A stretch of 64,000 bases of DNA. It comes from Craspedostauros australis (lineage: Eukaryota > Bacillariophyta > Bacillariophyceae > Mastogloiales > Achnanthaceae). The translations under genes and the position numbers were made by a program. Below the pieces are notes generated by a model. The model worked only from the letters and a program-made list of their open reading frames with translations. It did no database searches and was not told where the DNA came from. Positions 20,028-30,862 of this stretch are shown here, piece by piece. Positions within the stretch are counted from its first letter, which is position 1, and each line of letters begins with the position of its first letter. The stretch covers positions 558,001-622,000 of the forward strand of contig JAMXDE010000036.1 in assembly GCA_026770025.1 (NCBI GenBank), read 5' to 3'.

Positions 20028-22750
20028 ATGCTCAACTTCAAGGCAGTTACCATCACGGCGATCTTGCTCGCCAAATGCAAGACGATCGATGCCATCCTTC
20101 GCGGCCATAGATTGATTGACCCAACCAACGAACTTCATGTTGCGATGCAGGCAACCAGACTGCTGAAGGGCGACGGCGGTTTCATTCCAAAGAACGTCAA
20201 GGGTAACAAACAGACGGGAGCACCGTCCAACAATCCAAGCAGCAATCCCAGTGTGGCACCAACCAGTTCGCCTACCAGCTCTCCTACATTGGCACCAACT
20301 GCGTTGGCCTGAATAATGACGACAACACCGACTTCTACACCAACCTTGCCACCAACTGGGGCACCAACTTCAAGGCCAACTGGGCGGCCAGTTGCCTTGC
20401 CGACCAGCAATCCAACCCTGAGGCCTACCTCATCACCGACTGACCAGCCAACAGGCGGAGCAACCAGCATGCCGACATCAGGGCCTACATCTGCACCGAC
20501 AACCATCTCGTTTGCATTTGATTCCAGCATCTCCGTGGCCTGCGAGCCAGATGTTGCGCCGCCATGCTTTCTGCCGGAGGCATCCGAGCCAAAGACCATC
20601 ATCTGCAATCCATCCAAGACATCGTACCGCAAGGCCGTCACTGCTGTTCGAAGCACACCAGGATTGCAGAATTACTTTGCATGCGCTGGCCTCTTGACCG
20701 AGGGGGATGCGCACAAGCTATTCAACCGATATGCGTCCAGCCCCTTGCTAGCTGAGGAGCTGAAGCTATTGTCCGCCGCCGGCACCACTCTGCTCACAGC
20801 TCTCGGTGGCGAGGACATCTACTACATGTGCCAGGACGCTGGGGCTCCAAGCTGTGCAGAGAAGTATCACTGTACCAGCGCCGACGGTTACAGTTTCATG
20901 ACCATTGCCACCACTGCCTGCATTGGGTCTGGATCTTGCGACAGGATGGGACGAAACACATTGGTCCTGGCTTCATCCTGTACCAGCAAAGGGGTATGCG
21001 CCGGCATGAACTCTCTTTATGTTTCCAATTGCTATGGTCCTCACCCAACATACGGTGTCACCTTCATTGGTCAACTGGCCTGCACTGATTATCTTTCCTG
21101 CGTCCTTGCTGGCACATACTCCTACAGAGACGCCATCATACAAAGCGGCGCCTGCGTTTGACCCTACGCCTGTGCGAGCGTTGGCTACCGCGTTGAACAG
21201 TACGGGCCCAGCCGTTCCCAGAGCCACGTCAGAATTGGGTTCAACGCATGCCTTGGTGAATATGCATGCACCGCAGCACATGCGAGCGGTTACTACGACT
21301 GCACATGCACATCGTTGCCATCACCTGCGAAGATTCAGGGCAGCTTGAGCATCGGCGACAATGCCTGCGCCGCAGCCTACGCTTGCCCGGGATTGGGATT
21401 CGGTGACTCAGTGACAACTGACATCATTGTGCCAGACTATGGCTGTGACAGCAGCGGCGCATGCTACGAATGCATGACAAAAACCAACTGCGACAGCGAC
21501 GAAGTCTTCATTATCTACGATGCTGCCGTCGCCTGCCCCAAAGACGTCGATGGCGACCCAACCAGTGAAAAGGGTCGATCAATTCTGCATCAACAAAGAC
21601 CAACGCCCAACAGATTGCCCAACTTTCGCCCCCTTCTCCGCTGGCAAGCGATACCCCAACGATGATTCCGACAGAGCAGCCATCCGATCTGTCAACTTTT
21701 GTTCCAACAAACTCCCCAACCATCAACAAGACCACCCTGCAGACCCTTTGCTTGAATGAGGCTGGGGAGGTTACTGCGGGCTTCACCTCCAGACAAGTCG
21801 TCCTCTGCGATGATGATGTGGGCACATGCGCACAATTCGTCAACAACAACGAGTCTCTCCCAACGAACAAGGACAGGTTCGTGAAAAGCATCTTCGGATG
21901 CGATGACGACCAAGGCAGCCGGACGTCGCAGCAACAGGCGCAGGTACGATTTGATCGCATCAAGAATGACCCCCAAGCAATCGCAGCCATCCTCACTGCT
22001 CTCGAAGGCGATGGCATCCTTCTCACTGCGAACGCCGCAAGCCTATCCACGAGATGCGGTGCTGTGGGCGGGGCCTGCCGCTGAGGAACTCTCGGTTGGA
22101 CTCTCAGGGGCGACATCATCATCACCCTGGACTCATGTGCAAGTGATAGTTCCTGCGAAGAGGTTTCGAAGGATGCCATCATCCTCAGCAGCTGTCTGGG
22201 ACCAAAATCCTGCAAGAATCTTGGATCTTTTTCCAGCCCTCCCAGTGCCACGGCCACCATTGGCTACCAGATCATCGGGCCAGCCGCATGAACCAGCACA
22301 AACAGCTGCGAGAATCTTGGGCAGAACATCTATGGTAACATCTGGACCCAACACGCAGGATGAAATGGCGGGGACGGCTGCAAAGGCCTTGGAATTTGCG
22401 CCGACCAGTCTCCCAGTATCGCCACACCTACGCTTGCCAACATCGACGTGGGGATGAACGCTTGTGAGGGACAACGCGCTAGTCAGAATGTTCACGCTGA
22501 CCCGTTCAAGACTCTCGGTTGTATCACCATCGGCAGTGGCACATGCTTGTCACAAGACAGCTGTAACGGTGTTGCAAACTCCAACTTGGCGGTTGATGAT
22601 CTGGTCGTGGCGGCGAACACCTGCGCGGCTCCAAGCAACTGTCAGGACTGCATGGCGACAGACATGTGCAGCGGCTCTCCTGGCTGGACCTACACCATCG
22701 ACAGCCCATCCAACGACTGCCCTGGACAAAATAACGATGCATGCTCTTGA
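20028..22750 (+). pseudogene. Secreted-type PTxxPTxx / Cys-rich protein gene, apparently decayed
   Basis: The frame opens at 20028 with a signal-peptide-like start (MLNFKAVTITAILLAKC), then a P-T-x-x-P-T repeat typical of diatom surface proteins, then a Cys-rich region with repeated C-x5-C units (CIGSGSC, CTSKGVC, CLGEYAC, CAAAYAC). A second PT linker and a second Cys-rich region follow from about 21645. The first half is in one frame to about 21545, a short middle part is in a second frame, and the rest to 22750 is in a third. In-frame stops occur at 20310, 21159, 22082, 22289 and 22361, all TGA; those at 22289 and 22361 fall where the C-x5-C pattern calls for Cys. The likeliest reading is a decaying gene, but introns or unusual TGA use cannot be excluded. 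Role unknown; cell-surface or wall location is inferred. Confidence 0.55.
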
Positions 22751-23436
22751 AAAATGAAATGGCTGACCGCACTCTCAGGGCGCGAACAGGAGTGGGAGTA
22801 CAAACATCACAACGTATCCACATGTACGCCCATGCTCATACGGTCGCATCTTCCGCAGCGGCAAGACAGCATGGATGCGATCCATATTCAGAACGAATGG
22901 CTCAACTCAACTCCATCGTTGCATATGGCACGATGATCGAAGAATAGAATACATGTTACAATACAGTCATGGAACAATCGTTTGCATCCTGTGCTGTGCT
23001 GCGCCTTGCCAGTTGTGCATTCTCGTACTTCCATGTGCTAGTATAGCATGATATGGTACCTTTGCCCATGACTTCAAGGGAGCATATCCGAAGATGAACC
23101 ACACAACTTGACTACAGTTTCAACCACTCCGTCCAGACATCCATACGAGTGCACTTGCGTTCTTGTCGTACAACTCGTCGAGTATTCTAAACTTGTCTTG
23201 TTCGAGGCCAGCTCAGCGAGGAAACGTTATGTGCGAACTAAAACGAAGACTCGGTGATGCCACGTTTGGTTACCCAGAACGTCTGTATCTGCAGAAGGGG
23301 GCATCCTGCGTGTTCGTCTTCAGCACGCAGACGACGGAATAGCTCATCGAATGTAACATATTATAGGAGCTGCACTAGCACATCACAACATAGCATAGTA
23401 TAGCATATGAGCATGGTATGGTGTGGATTCGTTGCG

Positions 23437-23462
23437 CTCTACTCTACTCTACTCTACTCTAC
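23437..23462. repeat. (CTCTA)5 microsatellite
   Basis: Five tandem CTCTA units. Confidence 0.9.
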
Positions 23463-23927
23463 CAATACATGACGATTGTGCTAGTGGCAGCGCCGTCGGC
23501 AGGGCACGAGCAGAGATGAATGATCAGAGGATGCATCGTTGGTGCTCCAGTGACGAGTACAGACGCTTGGACTTGATGGCAGCAACGATCGCGAGGGTTG
23601 CACATGTGTGATGAAGAGAAAGCGGAATACTGGCATGGCACGATGTGGTACAGATGTACGAGTGCGGTACCAACCAAGAGGAGGCTTTGCCATTCGATTG
23701 GTTTGTGCGACACACACCGATTGTGCTGGCGCTCCGATCGACGCAGTTGAGGCCTTGGAGCGTTTTTGTGTGTGGTTCGGATGGAAATTTTCCGACCAGA
23801 ACGGCACAACACAACGTGCCGGCTCCACGACGCGATGGCTCCACGACGCACACCATTCACGACACAAAAATACGGTCCGCGTCACACAATTCACACCACT
23901 CGTCACAAAACACAAAACAAACATCAC

Positions 23928-24050
23928 ACACCACACCACACCACACCACACCACACCACACCACACCACACCACACCACACCACACCACACCACACCACA
24001 CCACACCACACCACACCACACACCACACCACACCACACACCACACATCAC
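23928..24050. repeat. (CCACA)n microsatellite, about 120 bp
   Basis: Near-perfect CCACA array for about 90 bp, then a degenerate CACCACACAT tail. All long open frames through it are artefacts of the repeat. Confidence 0.95.
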
Positions 24051-24149
24051 ACATCACAATCCTCCATGCCATCAAACAGACGATGTGCACACAGGCACTC
24101 CAATCACAGGTGTGCCTATAACATATAATACTACTACTTTGATTTGCAG

Positions 24150-26696
24150 CTACATCTCTGCTGTGTTGGTATCCTGCTCTGCTTTGCTGTGATGCTCGTC
24201 CTTGCCAACGAACATGGCCACTTCGAATGTGTTCATGGTGGGTGCTGCTTTGGCTTTGCTGTTGTTGTTGCAAGGCTCAATGATGTCGGCTTTGCTCTTG
24301 CTGGGTTGCTTCTTTCTCTTCTCGTCTTTCTTCTGTTGCTCAGCCTCCTCGTTGGCTCTGGTTGTCGCAACGATTTGCTTCTCCAGCAACGGAATGAGGC
24401 TGCTGGTTGTTGGCAGATTCGTTTTCAGGCACTGCAGTCCACTGACAGCCATCACCTTGAGCGCATCATCGTACATACCTTTGATGTCGGGCTTGGCGTA
24501 TTTGAAGTCAGCTGATTTGCCTTTGTTGTCTGTTGCAGTTGGTTTGTTGGTGGTCGCGCGGGTAGCCTCATCCTCCTCCAACACGAAGTCCGTGTGAGAC
24601 ACGGTAACGCCGATCTTGTTGCCCTCTTTGTCGAATTCCGTGGACGTTTGTTTCCGCACATTCATGTGCAGTCCCTTGCGCTCCGTCACAAATTCGTCAC
24701 CTCCTTTTGCAGCACAAATTGCGTAGGCAATCTGATTGTGGCGAACATACGCGCTAGCCACCTTGTCCAGCTTGAATTGTTTCCAACAGGTTCCACAAGC
24801 ATTCCACAATGCCTCAGTGGTAAGCAATCGGCTTCCATGGTGCTCACCTTGATACGCTGACACGTGTTTTGACATCGCTGGGAATATCGCATCGTCTTTC
24901 ACATTCGTGATGGGAGAATTTGGTGGTTGCAGTCGTAAGTGCCATCCGCGACTGTCGAACTCCTTGTTGATGAATCTAAGTAGCTCCGTGTCTCTGTGTG
25001 GCCCTGCGCCATCCATCTGGTACCGAATCACCACGTTCTTTCCGGTTTCGGCCTTGATTTTGCTGGCGAGCGAATCCAGTGCGGGGAGTTCTTTTTCGCG
25101 GAAGAATTTCTTGAGGCTGTACTTCGGCTTGGGCTTAACACGATGACCATCTGTTTCCTTGCTGCCCGTGATTTCCAGTGGTTGGAAGTACAGTTCACCC
25201 TTCTTGCGAGAGATTTTCTCGGGATCAGGAAGGTGCTTGTACTTGGTCGGCGAGACCCAAGTTCGCTTGTACGTGGTCTTCTGCGCTCGGACCATGCGCC
25301 CAACACGTTCGAAGTTCACCTTATACGCCTTTCCTCCTTTCGCAAAACAGTTATTTGTTGGGGCAAATGCTGTTGATGCAATTGCCATGGTCTTGTCAAT
25401 GTGACACTTGTGATGCACAGTCTGCTTCACAGGCTTAACTCCCATCTGGGGCACATGTTTCAGATGCATGCGAGCGACAATGGAGTAGAACCACTTTTCG
25501 TCCATGTGGACAAGGACAACTTGCGTATTCTCAAACAGCTCAGCTGATTCCCAGAACACACAGAAGTCCTGAGCCCAGATGTCGCGCTTTGCTGTAGTGG
25601 TGCCATTGATCAGAGGGAGTATTGTTGTAGAACGGTACTCACTGCCTTCCAATCCCATGACGAATTTGCGAATACACTTCGGACCAACGACTTGCGGGTT
25701 TCCGCTGCCTGCCAGTTTCCATGCAATTCTGTCCCACGAGATTGCGCCATTGCACCGTCGCAACACATCCTGGAGCTCAAATTGCAGGAAGGGACCACGC
25801 TCCAACCACAAATCAGCCAGCGCTTTTGCGGATGCCAGCTCTTCCGGCGAAGCAGAGGCATAGGCAGAAGCAATTTCGTCGTTCTTGAACTGTTGCTCTG
25901 GATGTCGAAGACGTAGTTGTTTCTCAAAGGCTGCGCGCTGCGTGAAGTACTGTCGTTGCTTGATGGGGCAGGTGAAGATGCTGCTGCCTGCGTCACTTCG
26001 CTTCTTGCATTCGAGCGTCTCCGTTTGGAATTTCACAATGTTGCGCCCCACTGTGGTGCGGTTGATACCCCATGCATGGGCGATCAACTCTGCATGTTCA
26101 GGAATCCCACCCAAATTGAAATAGAGAACAGTGTAGTTCCGATTGTCTTCTTTGTCAAGGCGCTTGCTAGGATTACCAGGCTTAGCAATACTATGCCCTC
26201 CATCCTTTCGCAACCATCCTTTTGTTTTCGCGCCTTTCTTCATCTGGTTCGTGAGCTGGGCGATTGCTGTTGCTTTCTGACGCCGCGAGACCTCGAGAAA
26301 AGCGGCGATTTTGGCTTCTTGCGATTCTGTGGTAGTTGGGGATGGTGTGGGAGGCTTAGCCTTGTTGTTGACACGCGTGGCAGCGACGGAGTGATGCTGG
26401 GGAGAAAGGAGGGAAGGCTTAGCAAGGCCTCCAGCAGTGCGAGTCCGTGCGAAGGTAGCGAGGCTGTGTGGTGTGCACAGATCCTCGCGAACAACATACA
26501 TTCGGCTCTGCCCCATCACTGGGGTCACCATGACCATTGCCACCTCTCCTGGTGCAAGAGGCCCATTGCGTTTGACTGTAGCGCCGTCCGTGGTCTGCTT
26601 CATTGCAAAATCAACATGACATACGCCCAGGTCATGGACCCTGCCGCTTGAGCTCTGGTGGGATGCCACCTTCACACAGTCACCAGCGCGCAGCAT
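24150..26696 (-). CDS. Mariner-like transposase, DD39D (plant/stramenopile type)
   Basis: Intact 848-residue open frame. The N-terminal 80 residues look like a small beta-rich module, followed by a basic, Pro/Thr-rich linker. A helix-turn-helix (HAELIAHAWGINRTTVGRNI) lies near residues 197-222. The catalytic domain has VHMDEKWF (first Asp near 397), YQMDGAGPH (second Asp near 561) and PNSPITNVKDD (third Asp near 600). The last two are about 39 residues apart, the spacing of plant-type DD39D mariner transposases, whose signature is PxSPDxNVLD. The C-terminus is Lys-rich. Such enzymes cut and paste elements flanked by a TA duplication. I found no convincing terminal inverted repeats around the gene, so it may be an element with lost ends or a retained gene. 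It could act on the TA-flanked elements TE1-TE3 nearby, but nothing in the sequence proves this. Confidence 0.78.
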   Translation of the reverse strand: MLRAGDCVKVASHQSSSGRVHDLGVCHVDFAMKQTTDGATVKRNGPLAPGEVAMVMVTPVMGQSRMYVVREDLCTPHSLATFARTRTAGGLAKPSLLSPQHHSVAATRVNNKAKPPTPSPTTTESQEAKIAAFLEVSRRQKATAIAQLTNQMKKGAKTKGWLRKDGGHSIAKPGNPSKRLDKEDNRNYTVLYFNLGGIPEHAELIAHAWGINRTTVGRNIVKFQTETLECKKRSDAGSSIFTCPIKQRQYFTQRAAFEKQLRLRHPEQQFKNDEIASAYASASPEELASAKALADLWLERGPFLQFELQDVLRRCNGAISWDRIAWKLAGSGNPQVVGPKCIRKFVMGLEGSEYRSTTILPLINGTTTAKRDIWAQDFCVFWESAELFENTQVVLVHMDEKWFYSIVARMHLKHVPQMGVKPVKQTVHHKCHIDKTMAIASTAFAPTNNCFAKGGKAYKVNFERVGRMVRAQKTTYKRTWVSPTKYKHLPDPEKISRKKGELYFQPLEITGSKETDGHRVKPKPKYSLKKFFREKELPALDSLASKIKAETGKNVVIRYQMDGAGPHRDTELLRFINKEFDSRGWHLRLQPPNSPITNVKDDAIFPAMSKHVSAYQGEHHGSRLLTTEALWNACGTCWKQFKLDKVASAYVRHNQIAYAICAAKGGDEFVTERKGLHMNVRKQTSTEFDKEGNKIGVTVSHTDFVLEEDEATRATTNKPTATDNKGKSADFKYAKPDIKGMYDDALKVMAVSGLQCLKTNLPTTSSLIPLLEKQIVATTRANEEAEQQKKDEKRKKQPSKSKADIIEPCNNNSKAKAAPTMNTFEVAMFVGKDEHHSKAEQDTNTAEM

Positions 26697-26964
26697 GCTT
26701 GCGAGGTGAAGAGTTCAGTGGTTGCGGGATGATACAACTACGTCCAATGTTGGTGAAGGTTGATAGAACTGTGTTATTGTGTGTGCTTGTTTGAAGTGAT
26801 GGTTTACAAAGTTAAGTTTGTTGAGATTATGAGCTCATCAATAAGAGCTCATCATCTTCCTGTTTTCTACTTCTTGGCTCCACTAATGGTGCTATTCACC
26901 ATTGTCCATCGTGTTGTAACCATGCCAAACTTCTGGTTACTCTTGCTAATTAGTGTATCTGTGT

Positions 26965-26992
26965 CCAAACATGTGCAATGACACATGTTTGG
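26965..26992. repeat. 11-bp-arm hairpin
   Basis: CCAAACATGTG and its reverse complement flank a 6-base loop about 270 bp upstream of the mariner-like gene. It may be a terminator-like or element-end structure; function unknown. Confidence 0.6.
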
Positions 26993-27279
26993 AGGTCTAA
27001 TAGAGTCTCTTTGATCCTTTTGGATCATCTTCCTAATTTTGTCTTGGGTCTGAAACCCGCATCACATTTTCCGAATTCTATCGAGTAGTTTTCTTGGATC
27101 TTTCGAAACGAAGTGTGACTGACACAAAGGACTCAAAACTCGAACAACGATTGGATTGATTCAGCACACATGGTCTAACAACAAGGGAACTCATGGTGAA
27201 TACTAGCTGTGTGTCAATAGAGGTTGCAAGCTGATTGTACGAGATTGGCTGGTCGCGACGCACACCAGGCACACAAGGA

Positions 27280-27312
27280 GAACAGCACAGCACAGCACAG
27301 CACAGCACAGCA
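27280..27312. repeat. (CAGCA)n microsatellite
   Basis: About six tandem CAGCA units. Confidence 0.9.
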
Positions 27313-28871
27313 CCAGTCATTGACGCGCAGCACGGCGCAGCGCACCACAGAACGGCATGAACAACACAGGAGGATGGTCACAAGGTGCCTTGTACCATCC
27401 ACTCTTTCCTTTGTGGGAAGGTCACAGTCATTCTACATTCTGTGTAAGCTATGACTACAAGCAGCAGAGAATCAACAGCAGCTCGTCGCAGATGCGCAAT
27501 GTTTCCGTTGTCCATTTTGTGAGGAGGATTTTGTGCCTTCGCTGTGTCGTTGTGGAATGGAGGTGCAATTCGGGACTCGCAAAGTGTTCTCATTGATGGG
27601 CGCATTTGGTAGAATTGTGATTAATCTCCATGGCCCCCAACAGCAAAAACTGTTTGAGAACACCAAACACAACACAACAACACGACAATGGAGAAACACA
27701 ACAAAACTCCACAAGCGCTGTCGAATGGCATCGACGGCACTGCCACAACCAGCGGTCCAGTGCAAGATCTGAGGGCATAGGCGGAACCGCCATGGAAAGT
27801 TTGGTGGATGAGCGAGAGCGGGATGTCATCTTGGCTTATTTGGGGCCGTGGCAGGCCCACGCGCACACGGCACGATTCGGAGGAAAATATGCTCATTGGA
27901 TATGGTCTCTGCCTGGAATGCACAGGCCATTCCAACGACCATGGATGGGCAAGACGTATCCAAGAGGATACGGTGAAGATGCACACGAAGTTTGAGGGTC
28001 GGGGGTGGCCTGGAAGGTGCCCTCCGCAAGAAACAAGTGGCGGGCAAGAGTTTTTTGGCGGGTGGCGGCGGACACATCACGTGACTTCGCTGGTGATGGG
28101 TGCCATTGAAAAGTCACCCATATCGCCAAACCACCCATTCAAGATGTGTTAGGAATCAACTCAAGATGGCCATGGCGAAGTATCCTGCGCAGATACGGTC
28201 TGGAAGAGGCTGCAGCCTGGGATGCACACGAAAGGGATTTTTTTGGGTGTCGGAAAAACATCATGATGGCATCATCACATGGAGGTGCACCTTTGGAGGT
28301 ATGAGCGCCCCACCCATTCTGAACACATCAGTGTGTCGCCAGAGAATGTGGGAACGCATGAGGGGCATGTGAAGGAGCTGCAAGGATCGTATCGACGAGA
28401 TACGGATCCAAATCCGAACGGCATCCGTGTCGGAATCGGGTGTTCGAAAATTCTGCGTTTCAGTGCAGGGACAGTTTGGAGTATGAGATGCGGCTATCTG
28501 CGCAGGATCTTCATGGAGTGGATAGATGGGGGGTATCCGGAGCCAGTGTGGTGCGCAGATTGTGAAAATGCCAGGGATGATAATGATGATCATGGGTGCT
28601 GAAGGTAGGGCAGCATGGTGCCATCGAGAATTTTTTGCACCCACCACCTGACAGACAGCAAGCCAAAACGACATTAAAAATAAAGTTCATACAAATTTAA
28701 CTAAGATATTCAGAATAAACGATAGCCAAGCGTCCGAATGAACTGTCTAGTTTTAATTTTAAATGGTGCGTTGTTGAGATATAACATCATAAGCAGTTGT
28801 TTGGATGGTTTTGGGTGTGCTCTAATTTAGTCTACTTTATCACGACTCATCACGAGTAAAACTCAAAAAAC

Positions 28872-28919
28872 ACTCCACAACTAGTGTTATCGTGAGTGCA
28901 TCAACTGCGACCTGGAGGT
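28872..28919 (-). repeat. 48-bp repeat, inverted copy of 19276-19323
   Basis: The reverse complement matches 19276-19323 without mismatch. Sequence on either side is unrelated. Confidence 0.8.
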
Positions 28920-29581
28920 CGTACACACGGTGATCACAAAACTTCGATGACGATTCGATTCGGAGTACTTCGCACAAACAAAAAAGCATGATGCGCACAG
29001 CCATCACAGAGCGTTTTCGCGACTGCTCACCACAACATCATCGCTATTATGCTGATAACACTATGCTACTATACTATAGTATTATACTATACTATAGTAT
29101 ATTATTATACTACGGTACTCCACCACGACGCTACTACACTACTACACGATCGATGTGATTTCAATGATGTCCAACTCATCCTCGTCACCACATCATCGTG
29201 ATGTGATGTGCAATACGATGGCACAACGAATACGAGGAGAGTGCACTTTTATGTTATAACATATAATTCAGACAATCATAGTATGATACCTGTGAAGAAT
29301 GGTATTTCTCTCATGGTCGTGTGCTTTCTCTGGTTTGGATTGTATTCCATGCGACAGGAATCGGCCATGATGTCTCAGAACTGAAGAGAGTGAGGATGCG
29401 CACGGCGATTGGAGGAGTTTTGTTGCGGATCCGATCCGAGTTTTGTGTGTCGCCGTCGTCTCTTTTTTCCGTCATCTTTCGCTCATGGGTCGACTCCAGA
29501 AAATGGTCGACTGCAGTGTGGGGAGTAGAGCAGGACAAAAAGGAGACACCAATCGAGCGGAGCGCCGATACGACCGACATA

Positions 29582-30331
29582 TCCATAATGACGTTTTTCT
29601 TGCGTCCGGACGCATTCTCTACGTAGCTTGCGTCCGGACGCAAATTGAACGCTCAGTTTGCGTCCGGACGCAAATTGGGCCAATTTGCGTGGGGACGCAA
29701 ATGCAAGCTCGCCGAAAATACCACTTGTACTACTTAAGTCCCATGTTCCTCCACGATGTCCCGTGTTGCAGAAAAAAAAAACCCGATTTCGGTCCGAAAC
29801 CCGAAAGTGGGTTGTTTTTTTTTCTGACTCCTTCGAGTAACTCACTTATTTGGCGATTTCAAAAAAAAAAAACGTCGCGATGCAGCACGGCGTCATTGGT
29901 CATGTCTCAGGGGTTCCTTTCCGTGCGCCTGTCTTGCTTTTCTGACGTCATGGGATCTAAGGTAATAAGCTTTTACTTTTCGATTTTGATGTCATCGACC
30001 ACGATCCTGACAACAACACAAAATCCTGGCAACGGTGTAACACAACAAGGAGGGTTGGGCACGAATCATTATTTTTGTTTGTTCAATTACCACAACTGCA
30101 GCGATTATTATAGAACTAAGACATGAGTCATGTCGTGAGTCGAGATGGCCAGCGAAAAAGGGTTTGAAAAAAAAAACGGCTTCTCGTAAAGCGTATTTGG
30201 GCGAGTCCGTTGAGTCGCCGCTTGCGTCCGGACGCAAATTGGCCCAATTTGCGTGGGGACGCAAACTGAGCGTCCAATTTGCGTCCGGACGCAAGCTACG
30301 TAGGCCAGTACCAGGCCAAAATCATTATGGA
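29582..30331. mobile_element. Non-autonomous TA-flanked DNA transposon (TE2), 750 bp
   Basis: Outer inverted repeats TCCATAATGA (29582-29591 and 30322-30331) are flanked by TA on both sides. A second, longer inverted repeat starts CTACGTAGCTTGCGTCCGGA at 29619 and ends at 30303, about 85 bp per arm with few mismatches. The arms hold seven copies or variants of the 16-bp palindrome TTGCGTCCGGACGCAA. The centre contains a long A/T-tract hairpin and no coding frame. The layout matches TE1 at 6872-8757: same first five terminal bases, TA flanks and subterminal palindrome clusters, but with a different palindrome. Confidence 0.78.
29769..29825. repeat. A-tract/T-tract hairpin inside TE2
   Basis: A stem of AGAAAAAAAAAACCC pairs with GGGTTG plus a T tract ending in TCT, enclosing a smaller TTTCGG/CCGAAA stem. 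Probably structural within the element. Confidence 0.6.
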
Positions 30332-30862
30332 TATCAGCGCTGATCCAAGCGCAATGGATTGTGTCGTACCCCATTGTACATAATTGAGCGGGTCAGCTAC
30401 AGTGTATTCCTCCGTTCCGAAATGATTGCAACTTATCTTTTTTGCGACATGTGTTGAGACACTAACGACGTCATCAAAAGTGGGGGGAGCGGTAACCAAA
30501 TTGCCTGTTTTTAGTGACTCTTCCTTCCTTCAAAACTCGTGTGGTTGTCTCTCGTCTCTGTCGGTGCCAGGTACCACGACAGAAGAATGCGATACCATCC
30601 TGTGTGTCACTACGACAGGTTTTTATCATCGATGCGTTCCGTCCCCTCTCTTCTGTTCGTGGATGTCTTCCCGCAATTCTGTATCGTGACGTCACATCAG
30701 GCGTTCGAAAGCGTTCATAATTGTTAATTTTTCTTGTTTTGGATGATGTAGGCGGCAGAAGTATGCCAAAATGCAGATTCTGACAGTGCGAATTGGTCGA
30801 AGTTAGCGTATTTTGCGTATTTTTAGCTGAATTTGTTGTGTTCAACTTTTGCAAACTCGCTT

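Larger units (their letters stand above)
22751..24149. other. Intergenic region with pentanucleotide microsatellites
   Basis: No supported gene. Frames rich in TTPHH or VWCGVV are translations of the microsatellite at 23928-24050. A short CTCTA repeat lies at 23437-23462. Confidence 0.5.
26697..29578. other. Intergenic region with short repeats
   Basis: Holds a hairpin (26965-26992), a CAGCA microsatellite (about 27280-27312), the inverted 48-bp repeat (28872-28919), an AT-rich palindromic stretch near 29050-29110, and a segment near 29380-29430 resembling the Crypton 3' region. A plus-strand frame at 27630-27995 (121 codons) is open but unrecognised, and I do not claim it as a gene. Confidence 0.4.

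Noticed and set aside
9945-22750. Genome-wide reassignment of TGA as a sense codon
   Set aside because: Both HA-domain genes end in TGA at matching positions, and the stops seen elsewhere fit decay from CGA or TGY codons.
23608-24273. Long open frames rich in TTPHH or VWCGVV on both strands
   Set aside because: They are translations of the CCACA microsatellite; the period of five keeps all frames open.
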